From JANPLD01 sp031426355 (GTDB lineage Bacteria; Pseudomonadota; Alphaproteobacteria; Rickettsiales; UBA8987), in the NCBI GenBank assembly GCA_031426355.1, contig JANPLD010000029.1:1-44742 (forward strand): a stretch of DNA of 44,742 nucleotides, in the 5' to 3' direction. The position numbers and the translations under genes are program-made. This document shows, piece by piece, positions 42,961 through 44,742 of the stretch. Positions within the stretch are counted from its first letter, which is position 1. Every line of letters begins with the position of its first letter. The notes under the pieces were generated by a model that ran no database searches, was not told the origin of the DNA, and worked only from the letters and a program-made list of their open reading frames with translations.

Positions 42961-43692
42961 ATGACAAACATTAAAAATAAAGAAGTAGAAATCTTAGGAA
43001 AGATATCTGAAGAAATATCAAAAATAGAAGCAAGGCCTATCTTATTAAAACTATTTTCCAGTAACTGGAGCGAAGTCCATAACCTTCTGCAACTATACGG
43101 GAGAAGCAACGAAGTTCCTGTCAGGTCAAAAAAATTCCTGTCTTACCTGCTTAATTTCCACAGTCTTTTTGGAAATAATTCCAAGCTAATATCGGAAATA
43201 GATTCGCGGATATTATATCTTGATCTGCTTTATGATGATAAAATAAATCATCAGGCCAGTGCAGGCGATTTGATAAAAAAACATTTCCACGAGAAACTTG
43301 ATTACCTGATAGAGCTCAAATCAAAAAGGTCAAATTTCTCACCAAGCAGTATATCCCTGATAAAGCAGTCTATCTACCCGGCTAGCAATCTTAAAAATTA
43401 TGAGAATTACCTGGATATTTATTATTACAATAGTGAGATACTTGATATCTATAGAAAATATCTTGAGAAAGAGAATGAATACCTGATCGGCGTTCTCACA
43501 CCTGATACCGCTACGCAGCCCGAAAGCGATAGCGCAGTATGCTATATGCTCGTTAAATTAAAATCCCTGTATCATAAACTTTCAGCAAATATTAGTCCCG
43601 AATTTTATGGATCTACAAAACTAAGAACAGAAAAACTCTCATACCATTCGAAAGTATTACTGCAGGAAAATCTTATGCAGGCGCCTCTTTAG
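42961..43692 (+). CDS. Unknown protein, 243 residues
   Basis: No family recognised. Soluble, all-helical by appearance, charged, rich in Leu, Ser and Tyr, with aromatic-rich stretches (NYENYLDIYYYNSEILDIYR) and no signal peptide. The start is supported by a GAGG ribosome binding site at 7 bases; a TATAAT at 42907-42912 is a possible -10. The 108-bp gap upstream makes a separate transcript from the flavoprotein likely. Confidence 0.7.
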   Translation: MTNIKNKEVEILGKISEEISKIEARPILLKLFSSNWSEVHNLLQLYGRSNEVPVRSKKFLSYLLNFHSLFGNNSKLISEIDSRILYLDLLYDDKINHQASAGDLIKKHFHEKLDYLIELKSKRSNFSPSSISLIKQSIYPASNLKNYENYLDIYYYNSEILDIYRKYLEKENEYLIGVLTPDTATQPESDSAVCYMLVKLKSLYHKLSANISPEFYGSTKLRTEKLSYHSKVLLQENLMQAPL

Positions 43693-43750
43693 AAAAACAC
43701 CACAGCAATTAAATAAAAATTAATGTCATCAATATGGTAAAGGAGAAATC

Positions 43751-44742
43751 ATGTCTAAAAATTTACTACTACTTAGTTATGGGGGGCCAAAAAGCGAGCC
43801 TTATCTGAACTACGCAAAAAACGAGATTGCAGAATTATATGGCGCCTCACCTGAAAACCGTAAAAAGGTTTTATTCATACCCAATGCATCAGTTGATGAA
43901 AACTTTGACGCCCGCTTAAGGGAAACAAAAGCAACGCTTGAACCCCTGGGAATTGACTTGATCTCATCACATCATTTTGATGATCCAACTAAAGCGCTCA
44001 ATTATGCAGACGGAGTTCTGGTTGGCGGTGGCAACACATATAAACTGCTAACATATCTTCAAAAAACCGGGCTGGATAAAGCCATAAAAGAAAAAGTAGC
44101 TAAAGGATTTCCTTATGCTGGGGAAAGCGCCGGGGCAAATGTAGCAGGGCTTGATATTGGCGTTACCAATGACAAACCTTATAGAACAGACTACCTACCC
44201 TCATCACTGGAAGCACTTGGGCTAGTACCTTATAATTTCAATCCTCATTTCCCCGAAGGAGTAGCAGGCTATCTGAATGAGGAAGGTAACTTTGTTCCAT
44301 TCGGCCCACTTGATAGGGAAAAACAACTTACATCTGTTCACAGGAATAATATTCCTATCATAGGATTGCCGGAAGGTTCAGGATTAAGAATCTCAGATGA
44401 GGGAAATAATAATATTGCGGTAACTAATTATAAACTTGTCGGTAATAATCCCGTTCTTCTTTTTGAAAAGGGAGAAGAGACTTTAAAAGTTACAGAACCG
44501 ATCATATTAAGGGTTCTGGGTGTCCTCGAACAGTTCAGAAAAGAGTTTGATCCAAGATCACATAATGAGAATATAAGCACCGGTTATGAAAATCCTTTCA
44601 AACAGTTTTTCTTAAGGTCTGTTCCTCTAGGTCTGGCAAGCAATCCTATTCATGAAGGGGATAATAAACAGGTCAGAACAGAAAAGCGAAGCAAAGGCCT
44701 ATCAGAGCATTTTGATAGACTAGGAAAATTTTTAAAAACCGA
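43751..44742 (+). CDS. pepE: Peptidase E-like protein (3' end outside window)
   Basis: 330 codons are visible with no stop before the window end. Residues 1-~235 match peptidase E, an Asp-X dipeptidase of the S51 family: LLLLSYGG, VLFIPNA, DGVLVGGGNTYKLL (88-100), nucleophile Ser126 in AGESAGANVAG, Asp141 in VTNDKP, and His166 in FNPHF. Ribosome binding site AAGGAGA fixes the start. Enteric PepE is 229 residues, so at least ~95 further residues, charged and helical (RSHNENISTGYENPFK onward), form an extension I cannot place. Function of the core: hydrolysis of dipeptides with N-terminal aspartate. Confidence 0.85.
   Translation, partial: MSKNLLLLSYGGPKSEPYLNYAKNEIAELYGASPENRKKVLFIPNASVDENFDARLRETKATLEPLGIDLISSHHFDDPTKALNYADGVLVGGGNTYKLLTYLQKTGLDKAIKEKVAKGFPYAGESAGANVAGLDIGVTNDKPYRTDYLPSSLEALGLVPYNFNPHFPEGVAGYLNEEGNFVPFGPLDREKQLTSVHRNNIPIIGLPEGSGLRISDEGNNNIAVTNYKLVGNNPVLLFEKGEETLKVTEPIILRVLGVLEQFRKEFDPRSHNENISTGYENPFKQFFLRSVPLGLASNPIHEGDNKQVRTEKRSKGLSEHFDRLGKFLKT

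Noticed and set aside
5122..43689. The 14-mer ATGCAGGCGCCTCT occurs near the start of the gene at 5094 and at the end of the gene at 42961
   Set aside because: Several exact 14-base matches are expected by chance in a window this long; no extended similarity around it.
43709..43723. TTAA-N7-TTAA before the peptidase E-like gene
   Set aside because: It fits the CtrA spacing, but no TTAAC and no TAT(C/G)AT at 10 bases; in AT-rich spacers such pairs arise by chance.
1..44742. CRISPR array, tRNA, rRNA, integrase or insertion sequence
   Set aside because: None was seen: no regularly spaced repeats, no tRNA-like spacers and no transposase or integrase motifs in any frame I read.

Overview
The window is AT-rich, tightly packed bacterial DNA that looks chromosomal and alphaproteobacterial. 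The main lineage clues are an rpsU gene divergent from a COQ9-family gene, CtrA-type boxes (TTAA-N7-TTAA), an IHF-alpha-like gene, and a Ku/LigD pair with LigD in the order phosphoesterase-ligase-polymerase. I cannot name the genus. An AT-rich, possibly host- or protist-associated lineage is a guess. I found no rRNA, tRNA, CRISPR array, transposase, integrase or phage gene. One CDS runs off each edge: an unknown protein at the left and a peptidase E-like protein at the right.

Layout. 1-3.1 kb: the end of a large unknown protein, an orphan type IV pilin-like protein, rpsU, COQ9 and ihfA. 3.1-6.4 kb: three unknown soluble proteins; the second looks like a partial copy of the first, and two CtrA-type promoters drive the block. 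6.4-11.4 kb: alanine racemase, a short ydbH-ynbE-ydbL operon (envelope lipid transport) and an ABC-F ATPase. 11.5-22.4 kb: a repair and stress region with a lysine-rich small protein, a radical SAM protein, a LexA-like repressor, DUF4142, an AI-2E-family permease, AlkA-like glycosylase, LigD, Ku, a small membrane protein, a CinA-like amidase, hemerythrin and YihY. Ku, LigD and the glycosylase form one operon, so end joining and base excision are probably made together.

22.4-38.3 kb: an unknown secreted protein, a lipocalin lipoprotein, and an RND efflux system (marR-MFP-RND on the minus strand, a TolC-like gene divergent) with a perfect inverted repeat in the divergent promoter. These are followed by a hybrid PAS histidine kinase, an aldo-keto reductase, an MscS-type channel, two more unknown proteins and a YXWGXW-repeat protein. 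The first of the two unknown genes has the same CtrA-type promoter as the 3.1-6.4 kb block and carries an apparent frameshift near its start.

38.5-44.7 kb: a 620-residue divergent fold type II PLP-enzyme homologue with an insertion and a C-terminal extension, a 77-residue partner, a one-lobe PstS-like secreted protein, a COG4529-type FAD/NAD(P) protein, an unknown protein and the peptidase E-like gene.

The most novel-looking signal is a promoter geometry, TTAA-N7-TTAAC-N10-TAT(C/G)AT, shared at identical spacing by three loci 2 kb and 30 kb apart that all encode unrecognised, signal-less hydrophilic proteins. This suggests a cell-cycle- or development-controlled set of undescribed proteins. 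Everything here comes from reading the sequence; no database search was possible.
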